Shown here: positions 48,095 through 57,172 of the stretch, piece by piece
How positions within the stretch are numbered: position 1 is the stretch's first letter
Layout of the letters: each line of letters begins with the position of its first letter
Assembly: GCF_002008365.1 (NCBI RefSeq)
Contig: NZ_MRDL01000015.1
Span: forward strand, 248,001-312,000
Length of the DNA: 64,000 nucleotides
Reading direction: 5' to 3'
Source of the DNA: Rhizobium leguminosarum bv. viciae USDA 2370
GTDB taxonomy: Bacteria > Pseudomonadota > Alphaproteobacteria > Rhizobiales > Rhizobiaceae
The notes under the pieces: model-generated
Told to the model about the DNA's origin: nothing
What the model saw: the letters and a program-made list of their open reading frames with translations, nothing else
Database searches by the model: none
Translations under genes and position numbers: made by a program

Positions 48095-50572
48095 TCAGCC
48101 CTCGATTGCGACGCGATGCGAACTGCCTAGACTTCTGATCTCTCCCGCAGGCGGAGTATCGCTTTCCGCGCCGGACAGCGGGTGGAGCTTCACCCGCCGC
48201 ATCGCGCCGGGGGCAAGGTGGAACCAGTCGTCGTCGGCCCGATAGCCCTCGACGTCGATATGCACCGATTGCGCCAGCCGGTCGGTCCTCAGATCGACGA
48301 ACCAGTCGTCGTCTCTGCCGAATGATGCTTCGATCCCTGCGTCATGCAGCGCCCTCCCCCGTCCGCAGGGGAAGTGGAAGCTCTCGGCGAGAATGGCGCC
48401 GTCTACCAGCGAGCGCAGGCGTGCGACGCTTGCATCATGCGCCGGCGGCCCGAAACGGAAGGCATAGGTCGTATCGAAGAAGGCGCCGAACAGCGCGGTG
48501 CAGGCAAGGCGCTCCGTGTCCCTTGCCGCCAGCTTGAAGGCCCTGCTGCCGCTGACGACCTGCTGTTTTCCGTCGCGCAGGCAGACGACCTCGAGCTCGA
48601 CGTCGAGCGCGGCATCCGTCTCGTTGACGACATGCACGTCGAGACCGTTCGTTCCCTCGTCGGTGAAGATTGCCTGAACCGGCCGGAAGGCACGGCGCAT
48701 CGCATACCAGACGGGCTTCGGCTCTCCGGTGGAATCGATCACCCCCCAGCCGGGGCCGGGCAGCAGGTCCTGCAGCGTCCAGACAAGCGCGCCATTGCAG
48801 GCCGAGCCCTTGCGCCGCCATTCGGCAAAAGTCTCTTCGATCACCTCGCCGGTGACGGCGCGGGAGAGATCGAGATAGCGTTCCGGATCTTCGCGGCGCA
48901 GCTGGGCCGGATCGAAACCGTAGAGAAGCTGCAGGTAGAAGTCGCGGACATCCTCGAAATCCCACGATGCGCTGCGGTCGCGGGGCACGCGAGCCTTCCA
49001 TAGCGGGCTGTGGACGGCGGGCACGTCGAGATGACGTTGCAGCGTCCTCTGCTGCGGCACATGCGCGAAGGCGAGGCTTTCGGAGGCAAAACGCACGTCG
49101 GCGCGGCGCGCATCGGCAACCGGCAGCATATAGGCGCCGACGCCGTAATAATGGGCGATACCGGCATTCGGCGAAAAGGGCATTGCCCCGCCATAGGGCG
49201 AGTTCGGGACATAGGGCACGTCCGGGCGCATGCGCGCGACGACCGCCGGGATGATTTCATCGGTGACCGGTCCGCTCCAGAATTCCGCCGGCAGACCGAG
49301 CATTGCCGCCTGCTGGTGGATTTCGCTGCCGCCGCAGAGCACGGCCAGCGAAGGCGACGCCTGCACGCCGTGCAGAAATTCCTCGACCTCCGCATGCACG
49401 TGACCGAGAAAAGCCTTGTCGTTGCGCGGATAATCGAAATTGGCGAACATGAAATCCTGCCAGACGAGCAGACCGAGCTCGTCGCAGAGCGCGAAGAAAT
49501 CAGGCGTTTCGTAGGCCATGGTGCCGCCGATGCGGATCATGTTCATGCCGGCTCCGGCGGCAAGCCGCAGGAACGGCTCATAATCCGCCCGCCCGCCCGG
49601 TAATCGCGCGATATCGGCCGTCGTCCACACGGCGCCGCGGCAGAAGATGCGTTCGCCGTTGACGAGGAGCGCGAAGTCATCGCCATCCGCACCACGGTCG
49701 ACGTCGATGCGCCGGAAGCCAGTCCTGCCGAGCGGATATTCCACCCCGTCGGAAACCAGCGTCAGCTCATAGAGACGCGCAGCGCCATGCGTGTGCGGCC
49801 ACCAGGGCTCGATATCGGAAAGCTTGAGGATAGCCGAGTAATGACTGTCGCCGACCTTCTCGAAGGGCTGCTCCATCCCGCCGCAGCGAAGCAGCATTGA
49901 GGGATTCTCGGCATTGCTATGCAGGGAAACGCTGAGACGGCCGACACCACTCTCCTCGAATACGGCGCGGATGGAGACATTGTCGATCGAGACGGGATTG
50001 CGCCGCACCATCGAAATCGGCCGCCATGGCCCGACGGCATGGATATCGGGGCACCAGCCCGGCATATGACCGAGCAGCGTCGTGCGAAAATTCTTCAAGC
50101 CCGCCGGCGTGATCATCTGCGGCCGCCAGCGCGCACGGGGCCCCGGCTCCGACAGGCGGGGACCGAGCGCCCGGAAGCACAAAGCCAGTTCATCGCCACC
50201 CGAAAGCGTCACCGGAATCTCATGCGCCGTGAACATGCTCTCGGAAAACAGGATTTCCTGGCCGTTCAGGAAGACATGGCAGAGCGTCGCCAGCCCTTCG
50301 AAACGCAGGATCGCGTCGCCGGGCTCGGCATCGAAAAGCCGGCAGAGATACCAGGCATCCCGTGTGTTCAGCGGCTCGGGATTTTCCCGGTCGAAGAGCC
50401 CGGCTTTTTCAAGCGCGGCGGCGACGGTGCCGGGAACCGGTGCTGGAATCAACTGCGCCGAGAGCGGGATGTCGTGCGGCACGGCGCAGGCGCCCGGCTC
50501 CGTCAGGATCAGGTTCCAGCCTTCGGAAAGTAGACTTTCCTCGGCACCGATGCTCGCCAAACGCCCCCGCAT
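48095..50572 (-). CDS. Glycoside hydrolase family 2 (beta-mannosidase-like)
   Basis: 825 aa from MRGRLASIG at 50572 with GGAG eight bases upstream (the frame opens at 50605 inside the previous gene). Order: sugar-binding jelly roll (DAWYLCRLFDAEPGDAILRF), Ig-like domain, then a TIM barrel with GAVWTTADIARLPGGRADY, MIRIGGTMAYETPDFFALCD and LAVLCGGSEIHQQ, where the beta-mannosidase pattern has N-E and here SE holds the acid/base Glu. LVWTLQDLLPGPGWGVID is near the C-terminus. No signal peptide. The replacement of the usual Asn may mean altered substrate use. Confidence 0.85.
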   Translation of the reverse strand: MRGRLASIGAEESLLSEGWNLILTEPGACAVPHDIPLSAQLIPAPVPGTVAAALEKAGLFDRENPEPLNTRDAWYLCRLFDAEPGDAILRFEGLATLCHVFLNGQEILFSESMFTAHEIPVTLSGGDELALCFRALGPRLSEPGPRARWRPQMITPAGLKNFRTTLLGHMPGWCPDIHAVGPWRPISMVRRNPVSIDNVSIRAVFEESGVGRLSVSLHSNAENPSMLLRCGGMEQPFEKVGDSHYSAILKLSDIEPWWPHTHGAARLYELTLVSDGVEYPLGRTGFRRIDVDRGADGDDFALLVNGERIFCRGAVWTTADIARLPGGRADYEPFLRLAAGAGMNMIRIGGTMAYETPDFFALCDELGLLVWQDFMFANFDYPRNDKAFLGHVHAEVEEFLHGVQASPSLAVLCGGSEIHQQAAMLGLPAEFWSGPVTDEIIPAVVARMRPDVPYVPNSPYGGAMPFSPNAGIAHYYGVGAYMLPVADARRADVRFASESLAFAHVPQQRTLQRHLDVPAVHSPLWKARVPRDRSASWDFEDVRDFYLQLLYGFDPAQLRREDPERYLDLSRAVTGEVIEETFAEWRRKGSACNGALVWTLQDLLPGPGWGVIDSTGEPKPVWYAMRRAFRPVQAIFTDEGTNGLDVHVVNETDAALDVELEVVCLRDGKQQVVSGSRAFKLAARDTERLACTALFGAFFDTTYAFRFGPPAHDASVARLRSLVDGAILAESFHFPCGRGRALHDAGIEASFGRDDDWFVDLRTDRLAQSVHIDVEGYRADDDWFHLAPGAMRRVKLHPLSGAESDTPPAGEIRSLGSSHRVAIEG

Positions 50573-50588
50573 GGTCAGATCTCCGGCC

Positions 50589-51551
50589 TCAGATTCGCCC
50601 CGCAAGCGACGCCATCATGGAATCCCATGCATCGGCGGCCGGATCAAGAGCTGCCTGCAACGGCTCGAACTTCTTGCGGGTGACAGCGCGGGCAAGCTGG
50701 AACTGCACCGATTTCGCCACCTCCGAAATGCGCCTGGCATGCTCGGCGGCAGCCGCAAATTCACCAGGGGAGAGCCAGGTGAGATGATCGGCCGCCAGCT
50801 CGAAATTGGCGCCGACCTGGCGAAGCGTGTTGAAGGCGTATTTATGGAAGAAGCCGAACGGCCGTTCCGCCACCGCCTCGACCTGTTGCGGAAAGATGCT
50901 TGCAAAGGCGCGGATCGGGTTTTCGCGGGGACGCCTGATGAAGTGAAAGCCGGCCAGCCGCCGCGCGGTCGATCGCAGATGCTCTTCATCAGCCGGTCTT
51001 TCCGGGAATCGGGCAAATTCCGTGTAGGGCAGGAACGGCGGGTCGTTTTCCGTCAGCTGCAGCTGGAACAGACCGTCGAAATCCTCGCCTTCGAGACGGA
51101 AATAACCGGCATTGTGGAAATAATCGACGCGCTTTGCCGAAACATCCAGCCGGTTGATCGCAACCGTCGTCTTGCCATGCTCCTGCCGGTAGGCGGTGCC
51201 GCGCGTATCCGGCATGTAAAAGGAATCCATTTCGATCAGGCAGAGACGGCCCCGCGCGATCTGAACCTCGGCATGGCGTTCGACACGGTCGTAGATGGCA
51301 AGCTCAGTCGCACGAATGCCGTAGAGCGCTTCGAGATCCTCGAGCGGCACCTTGAAGAAGGTGAACTGGTCGCCCTCGAAATCCTGCGTCAGGGTAAAAC
51401 CCAGCATCGCCTCTGGTGCAACGCCTGATGTCGCCAGTACTTCGATCCAGAGATCGACATAGCAATTGGTTTCCGGCCAGGCGCGCTCGCCGGAATGCAG
51501 CGCATGCGCCCGGTAGGTTTCCGGGTCGATTCCCGAAAATACCGATGTCAT
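50589..51551 (-). CDS. DUF1839 protein, possible carrier-protein acyltransferase
   Basis: 320 aa from MTSVFSGIDPETYRAHAL, nine bases after the ligase gene. Residues Cys30 (PETNCYVDLWIEVL), FTFFKVPLEDLEALYGI, then Asp109-Ser-Phe-Tyr-Met-Pro and His125 (QEHGKTTVAINRLD) recall the layout of BtrH-type enzymes, which use a papain-like Cys/His to move an amino-acyl group from a carrier protein to an acceptor. DUF1839 has no established reaction that I know. Context (aminoacyl carrier-protein genes) supports that role; it is inference. Confidence 0.72.
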   Translation of the reverse strand: MTSVFSGIDPETYRAHALHSGERAWPETNCYVDLWIEVLATSGVAPEAMLGFTLTQDFEGDQFTFFKVPLEDLEALYGIRATELAIYDRVERHAEVQIARGRLCLIEMDSFYMPDTRGTAYRQEHGKTTVAINRLDVSAKRVDYFHNAGYFRLEGEDFDGLFQLQLTENDPPFLPYTEFARFPERPADEEHLRSTARRLAGFHFIRRPRENPIRAFASIFPQQVEAVAERPFGFFHKYAFNTLRQVGANFELAADHLTWLSPGEFAAAAEHARRISEVAKSVQFQLARAVTRKKFEPLQAALDPAADAWDSMMASLAGRI

Positions 51552-51559
51552 CGATTTGC

Positions 51560-52477
51560 TCAGCCCCACAACGCTTTCCGTACGCTGGCCGGCCATTGCT
51601 TCACATCGAGCCCGTGATGATGGAAGAGGGCAAGGGCGATGCGCTCCAGTCCGAAGCCGACGCAGGCGGTGTGCGCGACACTGCCGTCTTCGAGATTGAG
51701 ACCCCATTTCGTGCCGAAGGCATCCTGATGGTAGTTGAAGCTCATGCAGGCGGTCGGATTGGCAGCCGAGGTAATCGGGATCAGCAGCTCGAACTTCAGG
51801 TTCTGGTCGCGCTGATTATTGGCGAGCATCTTGCCGGCGCGGCCGAAGAACGGATCATTGGCGACGTCGATCGTCACGTCGAGACCGACGGCCTTCATCA
51901 TCTCGACGCCACGATCCATCCAGCGCTGGCGGAAATCGGTGACGTGCAGCTCGGTACCCATGCAGACATATTCACGCATGCGGAACAGCTGCTGGCGGGC
52001 CGGGTCTTTCGACGGCTCATGGCGGAAGCAATAGGATTGCAGGTCGAAGAGGCCGCCCGACTTCGGCAGGTTGCCGCGTTTGGCGATCGTCGGATAGAGC
52101 GGATAGCAGGCAGCCGGCGTCAGCACGATGTCGGTCGCCTCCTGCCCCTTGGTCCAGTCCTCGCCGACTTCCATGCATTGCAGCAGGCTGACATGATCAA
52201 GCTCGCTGCCGCAGAAGCTGTGCACCGTGCCGGCGAGCTGCGGAAAGCTCTTCATGTAGCCGCTCTTTTCGAAGAAGGCGCGGTTCATGCCCGGCGGAAA
52301 GCGCATGGCTTCGGCACCATCGGCGCCGCCGAACGTATCGATCAGGCGCTCGAAGGCAGCGATCACGTCTTCGAACTGGCCGCTACGGCCGTAGAGCCCG
52401 TCGATGCCGGTATCGATCAGCAGACCGGATTCGAAAAGCCGGTCCAGAAACGAGGTCTGCATATCCATGACTGTCAC
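51560..52477 (-). CDS. Amino acid:[carrier protein] ligase (SerRS-like, class II)
   Basis: 305 aa. A truncated seryl-tRNA-synthetase homologue without the tRNA-binding arm. Class II motif 2 is [12 protein letters not shown]...[10 protein letters not shown], motif 3 is [16 protein letters not shown]. Zinc ligands Cys124, Glu169 and Cys272 are at a constant offset of seven from those I recall for Bradyrhizobium Bll0957, which charges glycine or alanine onto a small carrier protein. Overlaps the dehydrogenase-like gene by four bases and lies two genes after the carrier protein, its expected partner. Confidence 0.92.
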   Translation of the reverse strand: MTVMDMQTSFLDRLFESGLLIDTGIDGLYGRSGQFEDVIAAFERLIDTFGGADGAEAMRFPPGMNRAFFEKSGYMKSFPQLAGTVHSFCGSELDHVSLLQCMEVGEDWTKGQEATDIVLTPAACYPLYPTIAKRGNLPKSGGLFDLQSYCFRHEPSKDPARQQLFRMREYVCMGTELHVTDFRQRWMDRGVEMMKAVGLDVTIDVANDPFFGRAGKMLANNQRDQNLKFELLIPITSAANPTACMSFNYHQDAFGTKWGLNLEDGSVAHTACVGFGLERIALALFHHHGLDVKQWPASVRKALWG

Positions 52478-53655
52478 CCCAGTAGGCTAGTGTCCTGCTT
52501 ATGGACAAGAAGCATGCTCGACGTGTTGCCGAGGATGCGGTCATTCGAGATCATGAGCTGTGCGGAATGCGCGTCGCGCAAATGGCGTCCGAGGCTGAAG
52601 GGCGTGCCGTTCTTGTAGCCCATGATGCCGCAGATCAGCATCGCATGGTTGACGATCTCCAGGATCGTCTCGGACGAGGCGATCTTGACGTTGTTCATCG
52701 CCACCGCAAATCCCATCGAAGAGAGCCTGTCGGCATCGGCCTTGGCATCTTCGTAAGCCTTGAGGCCGGCAACCACGTTGGATTTCACCATCTGCAGCAG
52801 GTTCGAAACCTCGGCAAGGCGCAGCGCGCCCGGCGGCTGGGCATCCGGCGCCTTGCGGGCAGCGGCGCGCACGAAAGCCTGGGCGCGCACAACGGCATCG
52901 ACGGCGATGCCGTACCAGACGCCGCTCCACAAGAGGTGCGAGGAGGCAAGCATGGATTGTGCCGCGATCTCCGCGAAAGGCTTCGGCAGGATCTGATGGG
53001 CCGGCGCTTCGCCCTTGAACAGGAAGCCGTCCGAGCAGGTTCCGCGCATGCCGAGCGTATTCCAGACATGCGTTTTCTCGAGCGTGTACTGGTCCTTGAG
53101 GAAGGCCGTCAGCACCTGATCGGAGGACGCCGCCTGCGCGTGGGCACGCGAGGTGATGAGAATGGCGTCGGCATGCGAGCCATAGGAAATGACGGTCGCA
53201 TCCTTTTCGAGACGGCACGTGTCGCCATCGACCTCGACCGCACAGATGCTGTTGCGCAGGTTTCCGCCGATACCGCCTTCGGTGGTGGCGGATGCGATCA
53301 GCAACTGCTCGGCGGCGATGCGGCGCATGAAACCGCGATGCCATTCGCTGTCGGCGCCGTGTTCAACGAGGCTCGACAGCTTGATGTGGTGCATGGCGAA
53401 GACCATGGCGCTCGCGGCGCAAACCTGGCCGAGCAGCGAGCACAATTCGGCGATCTCGGTGATCGAGGCGGATTCTCCGCCGAGATGGCGCGGCACCTGG
53501 ATGCCGAGCAGCCTTTCGGCCTTCATCGCATCGACGGCTTCCCGGGGGAAGCGGGCTTCGGCATCAACGGTATCCGCGTGTTTCGTCGCGATTTCGGCGA
53601 CGCGGGCCACCCTTGCGACAAGACCGTCCTGCATGATCTTGACGGGGAAATTCAT
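52474..53655 (-). CDS. Acyl-CoA-dehydrogenase-family flavoprotein
   Basis: 393 aa. ACAD fold: helical N-terminus with [18 protein letters not shown], beta domain ([17 protein letters not shown]), C-terminal helical domain ending [19 protein letters not shown]. No clear catalytic Glu base can be assigned by eye. Close-packed with the carrier protein (one-base overlap) and the aminoacyl ligase, so a carrier-bound amino acid rather than fatty acyl-CoA is a likely substrate, as for ACAD-like oxidases in non-ribosomal pathways. Substrate inferred. Confidence 0.82.
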   Translation of the reverse strand: MNFPVKIMQDGLVARVARVAEIATKHADTVDAEARFPREAVDAMKAERLLGIQVPRHLGGESASITEIAELCSLLGQVCAASAMVFAMHHIKLSSLVEHGADSEWHRGFMRRIAAEQLLIASATTEGGIGGNLRNSICAVEVDGDTCRLEKDATVISYGSHADAILITSRAHAQAASSDQVLTAFLKDQYTLEKTHVWNTLGMRGTCSDGFLFKGEAPAHQILPKPFAEIAAQSMLASSHLLWSGVWYGIAVDAVVRAQAFVRAAARKAPDAQPPGALRLAEVSNLLQMVKSNVVAGLKAYEDAKADADRLSSMGFAVAMNNVKIASSETILEIVNHAMLICGIMGYKNGTPFSLGRHLRDAHSAQLMISNDRILGNTSSMLLVHKQDTSLLG

Positions 53656-53906
53656 CAGGCGACCTTCCGGCTGTCCCGGATGAGATCGACTGTCCTGGCG
53701 ATGGCCGAGATGCTCGCGAAGGATTTGCGGTTCAGGAGATTGTCGGGAAATTCGATGTCGAAGGCCTCTTCGAGGCCAAGCATCAACTGCACAGAAGCAA
53801 AGGACGTCAAACCTGCCGCATAAAGATCGGCGTCGTCGGCGACCTGGTCGATCGACCCAGGAAGCTTGCCGAATTTGGCTACGAGGTCGCGGATTGCCTT
53901 ATTCAT
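53655..53906 (-). CDS. Acyl carrier protein (aminoacyl carrier)
   Basis: 83 aa. Four-helix carrier-protein fold with the phosphopantetheine attachment at Ser35 in AAGLTSFASVQLMLGLEEAF. First gene of the tight series on this strand; GGAGTG precedes the ATG. The genetic link to the amino acid:[CP] ligase identifies it as the probable amino-acid acceptor and not the fatty-acid-synthesis AcpP. Confidence 0.92.
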   Translation of the reverse strand: MNKAIRDLVAKFGKLPGSIDQVADDADLYAAGLTSFASVQLMLGLEEAFDIEFPDNLLNRKSFASISAIARTVDLIRDSRKVA

Positions 53907-53971
53907 CCCATCACTCCAAGATTCTCATGATCCCGAACCGGCGTTCATCGCCTTGTCATGAGCGTTCTTTT

Positions 53972-54058
53972 AGTGCGGAAAACAGAACATTCCGCTAATT
54001 AATTGAGTTAAATATGACTGAGGCTCATAGTTAGGATTTTAGCGATCCTTTCCGCACT
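53972..54058. promoter_or_regulatory. Distant inverted repeat upstream of the carrier-protein operon
   Basis: AGTGCGGAAA (53972-53981) and TTTCCGCACT (54049-54058) are perfect complements 67 bases apart, enclosing AT-rich DNA with a further TTCCGC (53990-53995). It covers the probable promoter of the carrier-protein operon. No other gene is seen between 53907 and 54170. Confidence 0.4.
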
Positions 54059-54170
54059 GTCGTAAACAACCATTTTATATCAGTGACTTATGATAATTTC
54101 GACGCTGCGACACACTCTAGCGTCTGGCGTGGCGAGTACAGAAATGACACGCAAAACGCCGACTTTTGTC

Positions 54171-55223
54171 TCAATCAACGGGCGGATAGGAATGCTCGCC
54201 ACCGCGATAATCGGTGACGGAATAACATCCGTCGCCGGTCGCCCGGATCGCGCTCCCACTGACGACGGCCTTGCCGTGACCGCCTGGGATATCGAGGATG
54301 TAGGCCGGCTGGCAGAGACCGGAAATCCGCCCGCGCAGCGCCGCGACGATCTCCTGCCCCTCTTCGATCGTCACTCTGAAATGGCCGGTGCCAGGCGCCA
54401 GATCTGGATGATGCAGGTAGTAGGGTTTGACGCGGATTTCGACGAAAGCCTTCATCAACTCCGCAAGCACGGCGGGATCGTCGTTGACACCCTTGAGCAG
54501 CACCGACTGGCTGACCATGGCGATGCCGGCATCGGCGAGGCGGGCGCAGGCGGCCCGCGCTTCCGGCGTCAGTTCTCTCACATGATTGGCGTGCAGCGCC
54601 ACATAAACCGTCTTGCCGCTTGCCCTCAGCGCGTCGATCAGCGCCGCATCGATCTTTTCGGGATCGACGACCGGAACGCGGGTGTGGAAACGCACGATCT
54701 TCACATGCGCGATCCCGGCAAGCGTCTCCATGATCTCGTGGAGCCGGCGCGGAGAAAGCACCAGCGGATCGCCGCCGGTGAGGATGACTTCCCAGATCTC
54801 TTCGTGACCGCGGATATAGTCGAAAGCGGCCTGCATCGCCGCGGCATCGAGCGTGCCGAGGCCCTGCGGCCCGACCATTTCGCGCCGGAAGCAGAAGCGG
54901 CAATAGACCGGGCAGACATGCACGGCCTTGAGCAACACACGATCGGGATAGCGGTGAACGATGCCTTCGACGGGGCTGTGGGCATGATCGCCGATCGGAT
55001 CGGCGCGTTCTTCGCGAGCGACAGTGAGTTCGGCTGCATCGGGCACGAATTGCCGAGCGATCGGATCACTGGGATCGCTGCGGTCGATGAGCTTGCTGAT
55101 CGCAGGCGTCAGCGCAATCGCGTAACGCGCGGCAACCTCCTCGAGGGTTGCGCGAGCGGCAGACGCGACCAGCCCTGCCTTTACAAGATCGTCGACGCTC
55201 TTGATCGGTTTGACGGCATTCAT
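54171..55223 (-). CDS. epmB: EF-P lysine 2,3-aminomutase EpmB
   Basis: 350-residue radical-SAM enzyme. The cluster motif is Cys104-Cys108-Cys111 in HVCPVYCRFCFRREM; the PLP lysine is in DIPGGHGKAVV near the C-terminus; TGGDPLVLSPRRL lies between. Converts (S)-alpha-lysine to (R)-beta-lysine for EF-P. Shorter than catabolic lysine 2,3-aminomutases and coupled to epmA by a four-base overlap, which fixes its role. Confidence 0.95.
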   Translation of the reverse strand: MNAVKPIKSVDDLVKAGLVASAARATLEEVAARYAIALTPAISKLIDRSDPSDPIARQFVPDAAELTVAREERADPIGDHAHSPVEGIVHRYPDRVLLKAVHVCPVYCRFCFRREMVGPQGLGTLDAAAMQAAFDYIRGHEEIWEVILTGGDPLVLSPRRLHEIMETLAGIAHVKIVRFHTRVPVVDPEKIDAALIDALRASGKTVYVALHANHVRELTPEARAACARLADAGIAMVSQSVLLKGVNDDPAVLAELMKAFVEIRVKPYYLHHPDLAPGTGHFRVTIEEGQEIVAALRGRISGLCQPAYILDIPGGHGKAVVSGSAIRATGDGCYSVTDYRGGEHSYPPVD

Positions 55224-56281
55224 CTTCCGTACTCCGCAACCGGCGCCCAGAGCACCTGGTCGATGCGTGATGCTCCCGTTGCCAGCATCACCAGCCGATC
55301 GAAGCCGAGCGCGATGCCGCTTGCCTCAGGCATCAGCGCCAGTGCGGCAAGGAAATCCTCGTCGATCGGATAGGTCTCGCCGTAGATCCGTGCCTTCTCG
55401 GTCATCTCGATCTCGAACCGTCGCCGTTGTTCGGCAGCGTTGGTAAGTTCGCCGAAGCCGTTCGCCAGCTCGACGCCGCAGGCATAGAGTTCGAAACGCT
55501 CGGCAACCCTGGGGTCGCGTGCCGAGGGACGCGCAAGTGCTGCCTCCGAGATCGGATATTCGTCGAGGATGGTGATGCGGCCGAAGCCGAGATACGGCTC
55601 GATCTTTTCGACCAGCACCCGGCTGAAGAGATCGGCCCAGCCGTCGTCATCGGCAACACGCATGCCGACGCGCCTGAGCTCGGCCGCCAGATGGTCGCGA
55701 TCGGTCGAACCGTCGGCGGCGACCGAGGCGAGAAGATCGATGCCGGCATGACGCTCAAACGCTTCGGCAACGCCGATCCGCTCCGGCCCGGCAAAGGGAT
55801 CGCTCTCGGCGCCGCGATAGGCAAGCTTCCCGGTCTTCACTGTTTCGGCTGCAAGCGCCAGGATCCGCACGCAATCCATCATCAGGCTCTCGTAGCTTTC
55901 GCCGGCCCGATACCATTCGAGCATGGTGAATTCGGGATGGTGCAGCGGCCCGCGCTCGCGGTTGCGATAGACATGGGCAAAACACGAGATGCGTTCCTCG
56001 CCCGCCGCAAGCAGCTTCTTGCAGGCGAATTCCGGCGAGGTGTGCAGGTAGAATGGCGCCTTTTGCCCATCCGTCGTCAGTGCTTCCGTGGCGAAGGCAT
56101 GCAGATGTGCCTCGTTGCCGGGCGAGACCTGCAGCACAGCCGTATCCACCTCGACGAAGTCCTCGCGCGCGAAAAACCCGCGCAACGCCGCCTGGATCGC
56201 ATTGCGCCCGATCAGAAACGGACGGCGGTCGGCATGCACGGACGGGGTCCACCAGGGGGACGCTTTCGCCGAAGAGTTCAT
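55220..56281 (-). CDS. epmA: EF-P--(R)-beta-lysine ligase EpmA (GenX/PoxA)
   Basis: 353-residue class II lysyl-tRNA-synthetase paralogue without the anticodon domain. RPFLIGRNAIQAALRGFF, YLHTSPEFACKKLL, motif 2 FAHVYRNRERGPLHHPEFTMLEW, ELANGFGELTNAAEQ and motif 3 SGIALGFDRLVML. Attaches beta-lysine to Lys34 of EF-P, whose gene diverges 148 bases away. Confidence 0.96.
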   Translation of the reverse strand: MNSSAKASPWWTPSVHADRRPFLIGRNAIQAALRGFFAREDFVEVDTAVLQVSPGNEAHLHAFATEALTTDGQKAPFYLHTSPEFACKKLLAAGEERISCFAHVYRNRERGPLHHPEFTMLEWYRAGESYESLMMDCVRILALAAETVKTGKLAYRGAESDPFAGPERIGVAEAFERHAGIDLLASVAADGSTDRDHLAAELRRVGMRVADDDGWADLFSRVLVEKIEPYLGFGRITILDEYPISEAALARPSARDPRVAERFELYACGVELANGFGELTNAAEQRRRFEIEMTEKARIYGETYPIDEDFLAALALMPEASGIALGFDRLVMLATGASRIDQVLWAPVAEYGR

Positions 56282-56429
56282 TCCAAGCTTTCTTCGCCGG
56301 AGAAGCCGGTATAGGGGGTGGCTATTTCCCGGATTTTAGGTTAGTTGCGCCCCAAAGAAAAACATTTGCGTCTTCGGAGCGTCTCGGCAGTCATCTACGA
56401 CGCCGAAAGCCGAGTTACAAGGAAGTCTT

Positions 56430-56999
56430 ATGGTCAAGGTCATCGCCTCTTCGGTCCGCAAGGGCAACGTTCTCGATGTCGACGGCAAGCTTTACGTCGT
56501 TCTCACCGCCCAGAACTTTCATCCGGGCAAGGGCACACCGGTCACCCAGGTCGACATGCGCCGCATCGTCGACGGCGTGAAGGTTTCCGAGCGTTGGCGC
56601 ACCACCGAACAGGTCGAGCGCGCCTTCGTCGAGGACGTGAACCATCAATTCCTCTACGAGGACGGCGAAGGCTTTCACTTCATGAACCCTGGAAACTACG
56701 ATCAGGTCGTCGTCGATGTCGACACGATGGGGGACGACAAAGCTTATCTGCAGGAAGGCATGACCTGCGTTCTGTCAATGCATGAAGGCATTGCGCTGGC
56801 GATCCAGATGCCGCGCCACGTCACGCTCGAAATCATGGAGACGGAACCGGTCGTCAAGGGCCAGACGGCATCGTCCTCCTACAAGCCGGCCATGCTGTCG
56901 AACGGCGTCCGCACCCTGGTGCCCCCGCACATCAATGCCGGCACCCGCGTCGTCATCGCCACGGAAGACAATTCATACGTCGAACGCGCCAAGGACTGA
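56430..56999 (+). CDS. efp: Elongation factor P
   Basis: 189 aa, three-domain [23 protein letters not shown], the modification loop HPGKGTP with Lys34, and the C-terminal [20 protein letters not shown]. Relieves ribosome stalling at polyproline. AAGGA lies six bases before the ATG. Together with epmA and epmB it forms a complete lysylation module. Confidence 0.97.
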   Translation: MVKVIASSVRKGNVLDVDGKLYVVLTAQNFHPGKGTPVTQVDMRRIVDGVKVSERWRTTEQVERAFVEDVNHQFLYEDGEGFHFMNPGNYDQVVVDVDTMGDDKAYLQEGMTCVLSMHEGIALAIQMPRHVTLEIMETEPVVKGQTASSSYKPAMLSNGVRTLVPPHINAGTRVVIATEDNSYVERAKD

Positions 57000-57021
57000 T
57001 CCTGGTTTTCATCCGTTCAGG

Positions 57022-57043
57022 AGGCCGGCTCACACCGGCCTCT
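57022..57043 (+). terminator. Hairpin after efp
   Basis: GAGGCCGG-CTCACA-CCGGCCTC, 22 bases after the efp stop; strong eight-base stem, no T tract. The rest of 57044-57172 shows no gene. Confidence 0.5.
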
Positions 57044-57172
57044 CACTGAGATGTGGAATTCAGGCAGGTGTCGATGCCGAGTCCACTCGCAGCACGAGAT
57101 CGTTTCGGACGGCTCATTCTGCCGGAAATATCTTCGTTCAGCTGAAGCTGCATCCAATCCCCAGATCCGAAT

